Source: Selenomonas sputigena_A
GTDB taxonomy: Bacteria; Bacillota; Negativicutes; Selenomonadales; Selenomonadaceae
Assembly: GCF_051603425.1 (NCBI RefSeq)
Contig: NZ_CP194411.1
Location: 1,364,001-1,428,000 of the forward strand
Length of the DNA: 64,000 bases
Direction of reading: 5' to 3'
The position numbers and the translations under genes were made by a program. Shown piece by piece: positions 7,493 to 15,634 of this stretch. The notes below the pieces were generated by a model that was not told the origin of the DNA, ran no database searches, and saw nothing but the letters and a program-made list of their open reading frames with translations. How positions within the stretch are numbered: position 1 is the first letter of the stretch; each line of letters opens with the position of its first letter.

Positions 7493-9307
7493 TCAAGAGG
7501 TTTTTTTCTCTGTTTCTTCGGCCGCTTTGTCTTTGGCAGCCTTTTCGGCCTTTTTCTTCTCGGCTTCTTCGCGTTCCTTTTTCATTTTTTCGTAGGCTGC
7601 GGCATCGACGTCCTTCATGTACTCGTCGGGGATATCGCGCGCCTTGGGAGCCTTGGCCCAGTAATCCCTGTAGGCGGCAAGCGCCTTGTCCTTTTCGCCC
7701 ATTTCGTTGAAGATTTCAGCGCGTATCTTGTAGGTGAAGGGATTGTCGGCGGCGATTTCCTGCGCTCGATCCAGGTCGGCGAGGGCTGCTTCGCGTTCGC
7801 CCCGCATGCGCCGCACATCGGCGTGGTTCAGGAAGTTGTAGACATTCGCGCTGTCGAGTTCGACGGCATGGTCGGCGTCGGCGAGCGCGGCTTCGTAGTC
7901 GCCGGCAACGGCGCGCGCACGGCCGCGTATCGCGTAGTTTTCCGCGACGTTGTCCGGATTCTTTGCGGCGAAGGCGCGCTCCATGAGGAAGAGCGCCTCC
8001 TTCGCCATGCCGTTGTCGCTGTAGCGGTCGGCATTGTAGCGGAGCTGCTTCACATAGTCGGATTTTGCATCGAGCGCTTTGCTGCGGATGCTCTGCCAGG
8101 CATCGGAGCGTTTCTTTTCCGCTGCGGCGACTTTTTCGCGCGCGGCCTTGTCCTTCGGATTCGCGTAGGCGGCGCGCACGAGCTCTTCCAGCTTTGTTTC
8201 GGCATGGCTGCGGGAGACGAACTTCTTGAGTTTTTCATAGACGCGGCTGTCGTCAAGGTAGAACCGGCGTCCATGCTTGTCGGCACGGAAATTCCAGTCG
8301 GCGAAGCTTGCCTTGTCATGCAGGGCTTTGGCTATGCCTCCTGCGATCAGATAGGCGTTTTCCGTCGTATTGTTGTATTCCGCATCCCAGTCGGCGGTGA
8401 GCAGGAGCTGCCCGTCGATGAGCACATCCTTGCCGTTTTCGACAGTCACATGGTTCATGCTGTACGTCGTCATATAGCCCGCGAGACGTTTGATGCGGTC
8501 CGCCATGGCGGGGTGGTCGTTGTAGTTCGGTGCGTCGGGATCCTCGAAGGGATCTTGGTATTCCGAGATGTCCTGTGTCTCATAGGTCAGATAGTAGGCC
8601 ATGCGTGCCATGGCGGCCGCGCCGCCGCCGGGGTTGAAACCGGCCGTCGTCATCAGGTAGAAGCCGCCTTCATCGGCTTCGAGCTCGCTCGGCAGCGTCA
8701 CGTCCTTGGCGATGGCATAGGCGACGACGGCGTTGAGTTTTTGCCAGTCGAGGTTGTCGGCCGCCGAGCCGATGGCCATGCCCGCGTAGGATTCGGCCAC
8801 GGCCTTTGCATAGTTTTTCGCGCTGTGCTGGCGCAGGCCGTGCGTCATCTCGTGCCCGAGCACGGCAGCGAGCTCGTCCTCGTCGTGGTGCAGCGCACGC
8901 ACGAGCCCGCGGTTCACGCTGATGTAGTCCGTCGGATAGCAGGAGGCGTTGAAGGTGTCGTTGGCATTGACGCGCCAGAGGAAGGGGAGGGAATTGACAT
9001 GCAGGGCGTATTCACCGTGTTGGGTGAGACGTGTGAGCACGGCGTCGACGACGGCACGGTTTTTTTCATCCTTTTCCTCGCCGTTCGTCTCCATATCCTG
9101 CTTGAGCCCGCTGATCTGGTAGTCGACATTGTTGCCGATGGCCAGCATTTCCTTGAGCGTGCCGTGATAGGACAGGAAGCCTCCGATGACCGACATGCCG
9201 ATCATCATGGGGTCGAGCGAGGCGGCCTGAGCAGGCGCAGCACCCAGCGGCATTGTTGCCAAAAGGGCGGCAGCTATGGTCAGGCGGATTTTTTTCGGGG
9301 CTTTCAT
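7493..9307 (-). CDS. M48-family zinc metalloprotease with C-terminal TPR-like repeats
   Basis: The 604-residue exported protease has a signal peptide (about 1-28, ending AQAAS) and the zinc motif HEMTH at residues 152-156. The third ligand lies in the downstream ELEADEGG helix. The C-terminal third shows helical repeats of the TPR type (for example NYAIRGRARAVAGDYEAALADADHAVELD) and a Lys/Glu-rich tail. The order protease then TPR recalls BepA/YfgC, which controls the quality of outer-membrane proteins in the periplasm. That role fits a diderm cell but is inferred. The ATG follows a GAGGAGGG site. Confidence 0.88.
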   Translation of the reverse strand: MKAPKKIRLTIAAALLATMPLGAAPAQAASLDPMMIGMSVIGGFLSYHGTLKEMLAIGNNVDYQISGLKQDMETNGEEKDEKNRAVVDAVLTRLTQHGEYALHVNSLPFLWRVNANDTFNASCYPTDYISVNRGLVRALHHDEDELAAVLGHEMTHGLRQHSAKNYAKAVAESYAGMAIGSAADNLDWQKLNAVVAYAIAKDVTLPSELEADEGGFYLMTTAGFNPGGGAAAMARMAYYLTYETQDISEYQDPFEDPDAPNYNDHPAMADRIKRLAGYMTTYSMNHVTVENGKDVLIDGQLLLTADWDAEYNNTTENAYLIAGGIAKALHDKASFADWNFRADKHGRRFYLDDSRVYEKLKKFVSRSHAETKLEELVRAAYANPKDKAAREKVAAAEKKRSDAWQSIRSKALDAKSDYVKQLRYNADRYSDNGMAKEALFLMERAFAAKNPDNVAENYAIRGRARAVAGDYEAALADADHAVELDSANVYNFLNHADVRRMRGEREAALADLDRAQEIAADNPFTYKIRAEIFNEMGEKDKALAAYRDYWAKAPKARDIPDEYMKDVDAAAYEKMKKEREEAEKKKAEKAAKDKAAEETEKKTS

Positions 9308-9386
9308 AGTGTGTCCCTCCTCTTTGTAGCTTCAGTGCTTCCTTAACATGAAAGGGGCAAATTTTAATTTTCCTATATAACAAAGG

Positions 9387-9410
9387 AGCAGCCATCCGAA
9401 GATGACTGCT
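9387..9410 (-). terminator. terminator after tRNA-Val
   Basis: On the minus strand, AGCAGTCATC-TTCG-GATGGCTGCT forms a stem with a stable UUCG loop, followed by a T-rich tail. Confidence 0.75.
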
Positions 9411-9420
9411 TTATAGGCAA

Positions 9421-9497
9421 TGGTGCTCGGTACTGGATTCGAACCAGTGACCCCCACAATGTCAATGTGATACTCTAACCAACTGAGCTAACCGAGC
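9421..9497 (-). tRNA. tRNA-Val (anticodon GAC)
   Basis: The cloverleaf is complete: acceptor arms GCTCGGT/ACCGAGC, D loop AGCTCAGTTGGTTAGAG, anticodon loop TTGACAT with GAC, the T arm CTGGTTCGAATCCAG, and an encoded CCA end. A strong promoter (TTGCAT, 17 bases, TATAAT) lies at 9538-9566. Confidence 0.97.
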
Positions 9498-9537
9498 GGC
9501 ATATGAAATGCAGGCCGTCCGCCTGCGAACAAGATGT

Positions 9538-9566
9538 ATTATACCGAAAGGCGAAAAGAAATGCAA
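9538..9566 (-). promoter_or_regulatory. promoter of tRNA-Val
   Basis: On the minus strand TTGCAT (9561-9566) and TATAAT (9538-9543) are 17 bases apart, close to the sigma-A consensus. Confidence 0.8.
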
Positions 9567-9767
9567 GGCTTTTTTGAAAAAGTTTTGTCCGGGGGAAGAT
9601 TGCAAGTTTAATTGTCGCATCGTTCTGCCAAAGGGGAGTTGTAAAATAAAGGTAGATTTCCAAAGGAACTTCCACATACCGAGTCCCTAGTGGGATTTAC
9701 CCTAAGAAGAATTTGTGGCTGCATTTAGTGTAGGAAGTATTTCATCTGCACGAAGGAGGCTGCCATC

Positions 9768-9809
9768 ATGAAGCAAGAAGACAACAACAAGACTTGTCTA
9801 TATCCATAG
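9768..9809 (+). CDS. 13-residue open frame with a strong ribosome binding site
   Basis: AAGGAGG sits seven bases before an ATG that opens a 13-codon frame (MKQEDNNKTCLYP). The frame runs into the first direct repeat and stops there, so it may be the head of a gene cut by the repeat, or a leader peptide. The stretch 9498-9767 holds only the tRNA promoter and nothing else I can name. Confidence 0.25.
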   Translation: MKQEDNNKTCLYP

Positions 9810-9881
9810 CAAAGTCAAGACGCGCTTACAAGTTTTGAGTTTGTCTGTCGGTATTTTCCGTTATGGCAAAACTGAAATATT
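9791..9881. repeat. direct repeat, copy 1
   Basis: About 90 bases, highly similar to 10190-10280. Copy 2 carries the promoter of the antisense RNA. Copy 1 has a decayed version of it (TTGTAA, 17 bases, TATGGA on the minus strand). The pair suggests a tandem duplication of the toxin-antitoxin unit in which the first unit has lost its peptide. Confidence 0.7.
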
Positions 9882-9960
9882 TTGCAAGGCTTTCAAGGAG
9901 CTTCTTTGACGGTCATGTAAAGTGCTGTGTCTTTCTCTTATGTACAACATAAAAAGGCTG

Positions 9961-9966
9961 TATAAT
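9961..9966 (+). promoter_or_regulatory. -10 box of the small-peptide mRNA
   Basis: A perfect TATAAT lies 75 bases upstream of the peptide start; the -35 (TTATGT at 17 bases) is poor. The predicted start at about 9973 begins within AAAGAGAACCACC, which is complementary to the 3' region at 10181-10192. Confidence 0.55.
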
Positions 9967-10040
9967 ACCGAAAGAGAACCACCCAAGGCTAAGCGGCTGC
10001 TTCTTCCACTCCCATTCCGAAAAGAAAGGGGGTGGCGCGT

Positions 10041-10112
10041 ATGACTTCTTTCGAGTTGATCGTGATTTTGATCTTCGCGACAGGGTACATCATCGTGTTA
10101 AAAAAGAAATAA
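10041..10112 (+). CDS. short hydrophobic peptide, probable type I toxin
   Basis: This 23-residue frame begins MTSFELIVILIFATGY and ends VLKKK: a short polar head, one membrane-spanning stretch and a lysine tail. Holin-like type I toxins of Firmicutes look the same. Translation is well signalled (AAAGGGGGTGGCGCGT before the ATG). The leader (9973-10033) is complementary to the region after the gene: AGAGAACCACC pairs with GGTGGTTCTCT, and the ribosome binding stretch CCGAAAAGAAAGG pairs with CCATTTCTTTCGG. The full-length mRNA could therefore hide its own start. An antisense RNA overlaps its 3' end. Toxicity is inferred, not seen. Confidence 0.65.
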   Translation: MTSFELIVILIFATGYIIVLKKK

Positions 10113-10194
10113 CCGCCCCCTCGCCAAAGGATAGCGGTTAGTTCTTAACCCATTTCTTTCGGAAGAGGTAGCCGTTTACGGTGGTTCTCTTCTT
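10101..10194 (-). ncRNA. antisense RNA, probable type I antitoxin
   Basis: On the minus strand a near-consensus promoter (TTGCAA, 17 bases, TATGAT, 10201-10229) starts an RNA at about 10194. AACCGC and GCGGTT arms followed by ATTTCTTTTTT end it near 10101. The roughly 94-nt RNA covers the last codons and the 3' region of the peptide mRNA. Because the leader mirrors that 3' region, the RNA also resembles the peptide's own leader. Confidence 0.6.
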
Positions 10195-10280
10195 GTCTAT
10201 ATCATAGCAAATTGGCGAAGCGCTTGCAAGTCTTTTGAGTTTGTCTGTCGTTGTTTTCTGTTACGGCAAAACTGAAATTT
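10190..10280. repeat. direct repeat, copy 2
   Basis: Partner of 9791-9881, sharing blocks such as TTTGAGTTTGTCTGTCG and GGCAAAACTGAAAT. It contains the antisense RNA promoter. Confidence 0.7.
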
Positions 10281-10299
10281 GTGGAATATTTTCGCGTCT

Positions 10300-10317
10300 G
10301 TAATAATATATTATTAC
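10300..10317. other. perfect 18-bp palindrome
   Basis: GTAATAATATATTATTAC is its own reverse complement and has CGCG on both sides. It stands exactly where the recognisable integrase remnant begins, so it may be a rearrangement joint or an old crossover site. Confidence 0.5.
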
Positions 10318-10478
10318 GCGAAACCGGCGTGAGCATAGCCCTGCTGCGGCAGATACTGGGACACGCCGACGGTTCAACCACAATGGACATTTACTGCCAC
10401 GATAGCAACGAATTCAACGCGAAAGACCGCCGGAAAATAGAGGAAGGGTTACGGGGCTTAGGTCTTAGAAACAGCTAA
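10317..10478 (+). pseudogene. C-terminal remnant of a tyrosine integrase
   Basis: About 53 codons encode the end of a phage-type integrase: RETGVSIALLRQILGHADG, then STTMDIYCH with the catalytic tyrosine. The LGH box and the Tyr motif have the usual spacing. The N-terminal DNA-binding parts and the RxxR region are missing; upstream sequence in the same frame belongs to the direct repeat. Lying between two tRNA genes, common integration targets, it marks a lost mobile element. Confidence 0.75.
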
Positions 10479-10495
10479 GCGGGTATTTTAGGCAT

Positions 10496-10534
10496 AAAAA
10501 AATGGAGCCGTCCAAGTAGCAGTTGGACAGCCCC
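10496..10534 (-). terminator. terminator after tRNA-Pro
   Basis: On the minus strand GGGGCTGTCCAA and TTGGACGGCTCC arms are followed by ATTTTTTT. Strong intrinsic terminator. Confidence 0.85.
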
Positions 10535-10556
10535 TGAAGCCTTGAAAATACTAAGC

Positions 10557-10633
10557 TGGTCGGAGCGACGGGATTTGAACCCACGACCTCTTCCACCCCA
10601 AGGAAGCGCTCTACCAAGCTGAGCCACGCCCCG
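10557..10633 (-). tRNA. tRNA-Pro (anticodon GGG)
   Basis: Acceptor arms CGGGGCG/CGCTCCG, the D arm GGCTCAGCTTGGTAGAG, anticodon loop TTGGGGT with GGG, T loop GGTTCAAATCC, and an encoded CCA. A TATACT -10 box lies upstream on the minus strand. Confidence 0.97.
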
Positions 10634-10821
10634 ACTGCTCTAGTATAGCAGACTTCTATACAAAAAGCCAGAAAAAATTTCACCGACTTGAAATTTAGGA
10701 AGTTGGTTAATTGTAAAATGAAATCGGACACATAAAAAGGACGAGCAGACGCACCTGGGGTAGAATCTTTTCTGTGCAACCGTCCGGTGCGCTGAGGCTG
10801 CATTCCAAGCCGCCGGTCTGC

Positions 10822-10851
10822 TTGACGAACGGACGCTGTCTCGCATATAAT
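10822..10851 (+). promoter_or_regulatory. promoter of the liv operon
   Basis: TTGACG and TATAAT 18 bases apart, with the predicted start at about 10858, some 34 bases before livJ. Confidence 0.85.
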
Positions 10852-10891
10852 GAAGAAAGCTGTTTTCTATGGATTGTGGAGGGGGATTTTG

Positions 10892-12064
10892 ATGATTTTT
10901 AGCAAGAAGGGACTGCGGCTTGCCGGTCTTGTGCTTGGCACGGCGCTCTTGAGCGGCGTCTTTGCAGGCTGCGGTGCGAAGTCGGACAGCGATGCCATCA
11001 AGGTGGGCGCGAATTTCGAGCTTACGGGCAATGTCGCGAACTACGGCAACGCAACGCTGGAGGGGCTTCAGCTCGCCATTGATGAGGCGAATGAGGCCGG
11101 CGGCGTGAACGGCAAGAAGATCGAGCTCGTTTCTGTCGACGACAAGTCCGAGGCGGCGGAGTCGGTCAACGCTGCGACGAAACTCATTTCCGATGATGAT
11201 GTGAAGATCATCGTCGGTCCCGCGACGACCGGACTTGTGCTCGCCGAGACGCAGACGGCGACGGATGCGAAGGTGCCGATCATCGCCCCTTGCGCGACGA
11301 GCCCGGAAGCGACGGTGGAAAACGGCAAGGTCAAGCCGTTTGTTTTCCGCAGCTGCTTCATCGACCCGCAGCAGGGCGCGGTGATGGCGACGTTTGCCGC
11401 GCAGGAGCTCAAGGCAAAGACGGCGGTCATCTATGTTGACAATAGCTCCGACTACTCGAAGAACCTCGGCAAGGTGTTCAAGGAGAAGTTCGAGGCTGCG
11501 GGCGGCAAGGTCGTCATGGAGGAAGCTTTCCTGCAGAAGGACCAGGATTTCAAGGCGACGCTGACGAAGCTCAAGACGGCGAATGCCGATGTCATGTTTG
11601 TTCCGGCTTACTATGAAGAGGTCGGCAAGATTGTCAAGCAGGCGCGTGAGATGGGCATTTCTTCCGCGATTCTCGGCACGGACGGCTGGGATGATACGAA
11701 GGTCGTCGATATCGCTGGTGCGGATGCCTTGAACAACACGTACTTCAGCACGCATTACTCGGAGAAGGATCAGGAAGTGCAGGGCTTCATCGAGGCTTAC
11801 AAGAAGAAGTTCAACCGTGCGCCGAATGTCTTTGCGGCGCTTGGCTACGATGCGGGCAAGATGCTCGTCGATGCGCTGAAGCGCGCGGGCAGCGAAGATA
11901 CAGAGAAGATCCGGCAGGCGCTTGAGGAGACGAAGAATCTCAAGGTCGGCACGGGAACCATCTCCATGGATAAGAACCACAACCCGATCAAGACGGCGGT
12001 CATCCTCGAGATGAAGAATGGCGAAAAGGAACTCAAGGCGAAGATTACGCCGGAGGGCAACTGA
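10892..12064 (+). CDS. livJ: branched-chain amino acid ABC transporter, substrate-binding lipoprotein
   Basis: This 390-residue protein captures leucine, isoleucine or valine (possibly other amino acids) outside the inner membrane and hands them to LivHM. It has a signal peptide with a lipobox, SGVFAGC, so it is lipid-anchored. The mature part is a type I periplasmic-binding fold starting IKVGANFELTG. The ATG at 10892 follows GGAGGGGGATTTTG; an in-frame ATG at 10850 overlaps the -10 box and has no ribosome binding site. A terminator at 12107-12135 separates it from livH, which should give more binding protein than permease. Confidence 0.94.
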   Translation: MIFSKKGLRLAGLVLGTALLSGVFAGCGAKSDSDAIKVGANFELTGNVANYGNATLEGLQLAIDEANEAGGVNGKKIELVSVDDKSEAAESVNAATKLISDDDVKIIVGPATTGLVLAETQTATDAKVPIIAPCATSPEATVENGKVKPFVFRSCFIDPQQGAVMATFAAQELKAKTAVIYVDNSSDYSKNLGKVFKEKFEAAGGKVVMEEAFLQKDQDFKATLTKLKTANADVMFVPAYYEEVGKIVKQAREMGISSAILGTDGWDDTKVVDIAGADALNNTYFSTHYSEKDQEVQGFIEAYKKKFNRAPNVFAALGYDAGKMLVDALKRAGSEDTEKIRQALEETKNLKVGTGTISMDKNHNPIKTAVILEMKNGEKELKAKITPEGN

Positions 12065-12106
12065 GCATCCGGGCAGCAGCCGGATCGGCAGTTTTCCGGA
12101 TGAAGC

Positions 12107-12135
12107 AAAAAGGCCGCAGCGATGCGGCCTTTTCT
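12107..12135 (+). terminator. partial terminator between livJ and livH
   Basis: AAAAGGCCGC and GCGGCCTTTT arms around a short loop. Its place inside the operon suggests it lowers expression of the downstream genes rather than ending the operon, since no promoter is evident before livH. Confidence 0.75.
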
Positions 12136-12201
12136 TCGCAAAGGAAATGAAGCGACAGCTGAACTCATGTCCAGCGAGTCGCTCAAAGAAAGGAGAATTC
12201 C

Positions 12202-13089
12202 ATGGAGCTTTCGGAGCAGATTGCCCAGCAGCTCATCAACGGCGTTTCGCTCGGCAGCATTTACGCCCTGATCGCGCTTGGCTATACCATGGTCTATGGC
12301 ATCATCAAGCTCATCAATTTCGCGCACGGCGATATCTATATGGTCGGCGCGTATCTCGGTTTTTTTGCGGTGACAAATCTCGGGCTGTCCATTGTGCCCG
12401 CCCTTGTGCTTTCAATGGTCGTCACGGCAATCCTCGGCATGGCCATCGAAAAGCTCGCCTATAAGCCGCTGCGCCATGCGCCGCGCATATCGGCACTGAT
12501 TTCGGCCATCGGCGTCTCGCTCTTTTTGGAGTATGCGATGATGTATTTCGTCTCGCCGACGCCGCGCACGTTTCCGCCGCTGTTCCAGGATGTGGCGTTC
12601 AGTGTCGGCTCGCTTGTCATCAACGGCCAGCAAATGCTCATCCTGGGCATCACATTCTTCCTCATGGCCGTGCTGACCTATATCGTGCAGCGCACGAAGA
12701 TCGGCAAGGCCATGCGCGCCGCTTCCTACGATACCGAGACGGCGCAGCTCATGGGCATCAATGCCGACCGCGTGATTTCTTTTACGTTCTGCATCGGTTC
12801 GGCTCTTGCAGCCGTCGCGGGCGTACTCGTCGGCGTCTATTACAATTCCATCGACCCGCTGATGGGCATCATGCCCGGCGTCAAGGCCTTTGTTGCGGCG
12901 GTTCTCGGCGGCATCGGGATCCTGCCCGGTGCTGTTGCCGGCGGACTGATCCTCGGCATCGTCGAGGCTTTTGTTTCCGGCTTCGTTTCTTCGACGTTTC
13001 GTGATGCGGCGGCCTTTGCCATCCTGATCCTCGTGCTCCTCTTCAAGCCTGCGGGACTTTTCGGCAAGAATACCCGCGAGAAAGTGTAG
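12202..13089 (+). CDS. livH: branched-chain amino acid ABC transporter permease LivH
   Basis: One of the two inner-membrane channel subunits of the Liv importer. The 295-residue product has about eight hydrophobic helices and family-typical stretches: QLINGVSLGSIYALIALGYT at the N-terminus and the central GKAMRAASYD cytoplasmic loop that contacts the ATPases. The ATG follows AAAGGAGAATTCC. It lies eight bases upstream of livM. Confidence 0.96.
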   Translation: MELSEQIAQQLINGVSLGSIYALIALGYTMVYGIIKLINFAHGDIYMVGAYLGFFAVTNLGLSIVPALVLSMVVTAILGMAIEKLAYKPLRHAPRISALISAIGVSLFLEYAMMYFVSPTPRTFPPLFQDVAFSVGSLVINGQQMLILGITFFLMAVLTYIVQRTKIGKAMRAASYDTETAQLMGINADRVISFTFCIGSALAAVAGVLVGVYYNSIDPLMGIMPGVKAFVAAVLGGIGILPGAVAGGLILGIVEAFVSGFVSSTFRDAAAFAILILVLLFKPAGLFGKNTREKV

Positions 13090-13097
13090 GTGATGAT

Positions 13098-14051
13098 ATG
13101 AGCCTGAGAAAGCAGGATTTGATTTTCTTCCTCTTCGGCCTCATCCTTTTCGGTATTTTGCAGGCCTTGATTGCAGAACGCTTCATCAACGTGTTTTGGC
13201 AGCTGAACCTCTTGTTCTTCGGCATCAACGTCATCATGACGGCGAGCCTGAACCTCATCAACGGCTACACCGGCCAGTTTTCGCTCGGACATGCGGGCTT
13301 CATGGCGGTCGGCGCCTATGTCGCCGCCATCCTCACGGTGAACTTCCAGGTGCCGTTTCCGCTGGCGCTTCTTGCAGGTGCTTTGGCGGCGGCGTTTCTC
13401 GGCGTCCTCATCGGCCTGCCGACGCTGCGCCTGCGCGGCGACTACCTCGCGATTGCGACGCTCGGTCTCGGCGAAATCATCCGCGTCGTTCTCATCAATA
13501 TCGACTATGTTGGCGGGGCGGCAGGATTCAAGGGCATCCCGCGCGATACGAATTTTGCCTGGGTGTTTTTCGCCGTGCTTCTGACACTGTTCTTCATTAA
13601 GAATTTCGTAAATTCGACGCATGGCCGTGCCTGCATCGCCATTCGTGAGGACGAGATTGCGGCGGAGGCCATGGGCATTCCGACGACGCGCTACAAGGTC
13701 ATGGCCTTTGCCATCGGCGCGGGTTTTGCGGGACTGGGCGGCGGCCTTTTCGGCCATACGTTGACGTATCTGAGCCCGACATCCTTCACCTTCATGCAGT
13801 CGTTTTTCTTCCTGATCATGGTCGTCCTCGGCGGCATGGGATCTCTTACCGGCTCCATCGTCGGCGCCTTTTTCGTCACCATCCTGCAGGCGGCGCTCGC
13901 GGACTGGCCGGAGTTCCGCATGATCATCTTCGCAATCGCCTTGATCCTCTTCATGTTCTATCGCCCCAAGGGCATCTTCGGCTACATGGAGCTTACGGAC
14001 ATCGGTCCGCTGCGGCGCATCTTCCGCAAAGGGGGGCAGACGAATGGCTGA
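13098..14051 (+). CDS. livM: branched-chain amino acid ABC transporter permease LivM
   Basis: Second channel subunit, 317 residues. It has the LivM signatures NGYTGQFSLGHAGFMAVGAY near residue 55 and the coupling loop HGRACIAIREDEIAAEAMG near residue 175. Multiple hydrophobic helices run throughout. The gene overlaps livG by eight bases, pointing to coupled translation. Confidence 0.96.
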   Translation: MSLRKQDLIFFLFGLILFGILQALIAERFINVFWQLNLLFFGINVIMTASLNLINGYTGQFSLGHAGFMAVGAYVAAILTVNFQVPFPLALLAGALAAAFLGVLIGLPTLRLRGDYLAIATLGLGEIIRVVLINIDYVGGAAGFKGIPRDTNFAWVFFAVLLTLFFIKNFVNSTHGRACIAIREDEIAAEAMGIPTTRYKVMAFAIGAGFAGLGGGLFGHTLTYLSPTSFTFMQSFFFLIMVVLGGMGSLTGSIVGAFFVTILQAALADWPEFRMIIFAIALILFMFYRPKGIFGYMELTDIGPLRRIFRKGGQTNG

Positions 14052-14811
14052 ACTTTTGAAAGCGGAAGGCCTCACACAGGTTTTTGGCGGCCTGCGGGCG
14101 GTCTCGAACTTCAACATGGTGATTGAAAAGGGCGAGCTCATCGGCCTCATCGGCCCGAACGGCGCGGGAAAGACGACGGCCTTCAACATGATCACAGGCG
14201 TCTACCGTCCGACGGAAGGCGAGCTCTTCTTCGACGGCAAGAGCATCGTCGGAAAGAAGCCCTACGAAATCACGCGGCGCGGCATCGCGCGTACATTCCA
14301 GAACATCCGCCTTTTTTCTGAACGGAGCGTTCTGGAAAACGTCAAGATCGCCTATCATGGGCGCACGAAGTATACGGTGGCGGAAGCCGTCCTGCGCCTT
14401 GGCCGCTATGCTAAGGAGGAGCGGGAGATCGAAGAGCGGGCGAAAAAGCTCCTGAAGATTTTCCGCTTGGAGAGCCAGGCAGCGGAGCTCGCGAAAAATC
14501 TTCCCTACGGTGCGCAGCGGCGTCTTGAAATCGCACGCGCTCTGGCCGCGAAGCCGAAGCTCCTGCTGCTCGACGAGCCGGCGGCGGGCATGAATCCGCA
14601 GGAAACGCAGGAGCTCATGGAGATGATCCGCTGGATCAAGAAGGAATTCGGCCTGACGATCCTTCTGATCGAGCACGATATGAGCCTCGTCATGGGCATC
14701 TGCGAGCGCATCTATGTGCTTGAGTACGGCGAGGTCATCGCAGACGGCACGCCGGCACAAATCAGGGAAAATCCCGAGGTCATAAGGGCCTATCTCGGCG
14801 GGGAGGCGTGA
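14044..14811 (+). CDS. livG: branched-chain amino acid ABC transporter ATPase LivG
   Basis: This 255-residue ATPase powers the Liv importer. Walker A is GPNGAGKTT near residue 38. Walker B is LLLLDEPAAGMNP, preceded by a signature region that reads YGAQRRLEIARAL rather than LSGGQ, as is usual for LivG. The switch histidine lies in LLIEHDM. It overlaps livM at its start and abuts livF. Confidence 0.96.
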   Translation: MAELLKAEGLTQVFGGLRAVSNFNMVIEKGELIGLIGPNGAGKTTAFNMITGVYRPTEGELFFDGKSIVGKKPYEITRRGIARTFQNIRLFSERSVLENVKIAYHGRTKYTVAEAVLRLGRYAKEEREIEERAKKLLKIFRLESQAAELAKNLPYGAQRRLEIARALAAKPKLLLLDEPAAGMNPQETQELMEMIRWIKKEFGLTILLIEHDMSLVMGICERIYVLEYGEVIADGTPAQIRENPEVIRAYLGGEA

Positions 14812-14813
14812 AG

Positions 14814-15530
14814 ATGGCAGAGACAATGCTGAAAATCGACAATATCCACGTCTATTACGGCGCGATTCATGCCCTGAAGGGCGTGAGCCTCGAGGTCGAA
14901 AAAGGGGAGATCGTCACGCTCATCGGGGCAAACGGCGCGGGAAAGTCCACGACGCTTCGGACGATTTCCGGCCTGCTTGCACCCAAGGGCGGCATGATCT
15001 CCTTCCTCGGCGGCGATATCGGCGGGATTCCCGCGCATGAGATCGTCAAGCGGGGAATCTCGCAAGTCCCAGAGGGCAGGCGCATCTTTGCCGAGATGAG
15101 CGTGCAGGAAAATCTCGAGATGGGCGCCTTTATCCGCAAGGACAAAGACGGCGTGGAAAAAGACTTCGATCTTGTCTACGAACGCTTCCCGCGCCTCAAG
15201 GAGCGACGCAGGCAGCAGGCGGGAACGCTCTCCGGCGGCGAGCAGCAGATGCTTGCGATGGGGCGCGCTCTGATGAGCCGGCCGAAGCTCCTCCTGCTCG
15301 ATGAACCGTCCATGGGATTGGCGCCGCTCCTCATCAAAGAGATCTTCTCCATCATCGAGGACATCAACCGCGAGGGAACGACCGTCCTGCTCGTCGAGCA
15401 GAACGCGAACATGGCGCTTTCCATCGCGCACAGAGCATACGTCCTCGAGACGGGGCGCATCACTCTCTCGGGCGCCGCGAAGGAGCTGGCGGCCAGCGAG
15501 GACGTGAGGAAGGCCTATCTGGGCGGGTAA
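14814..15530 (+). CDS. livF: branched-chain amino acid ABC transporter ATPase LivF
   Basis: Second ATPase of the Liv importer, 238 residues. It shows Walker A GANGAGKST, the signature LSGGEQQMLAMGRAL and Walker B LLLLDEPSMGL. A GTG at 14808 is in frame, but GGGAGG sits next to it; the ATG at 14814 has the proper distance, so I chose it. It completes the operon livJHMGF. Confidence 0.95.
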   Translation: MAETMLKIDNIHVYYGAIHALKGVSLEVEKGEIVTLIGANGAGKSTTLRTISGLLAPKGGMISFLGGDIGGIPAHEIVKRGISQVPEGRRIFAEMSVQENLEMGAFIRKDKDGVEKDFDLVYERFPRLKERRRQQAGTLSGGEQQMLAMGRALMSRPKLLLLDEPSMGLAPLLIKEIFSIIEDINREGTTVLLVEQNANMALSIAHRAYVLETGRITLSGAAKELAASEDVRKAYLGG

Positions 15531-15634
15531 GGCGCCCGTCTCGGCATACAAGATTTTTCCGCTGATCTGCGTGCACAAACGTCCGCTTTTGGGCGATGTG
15601 CGCTGCCCTGCATGAAACAGAAAGGATACTGATT

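Noticed and set aside
9791..10280. CRISPR or attachment-site repeats
   Set aside because: There are only two ~90-bp direct copies 400 bp apart, and they contain promoters. This fits tandem duplication of the antisense unit, not an array or a short att core.
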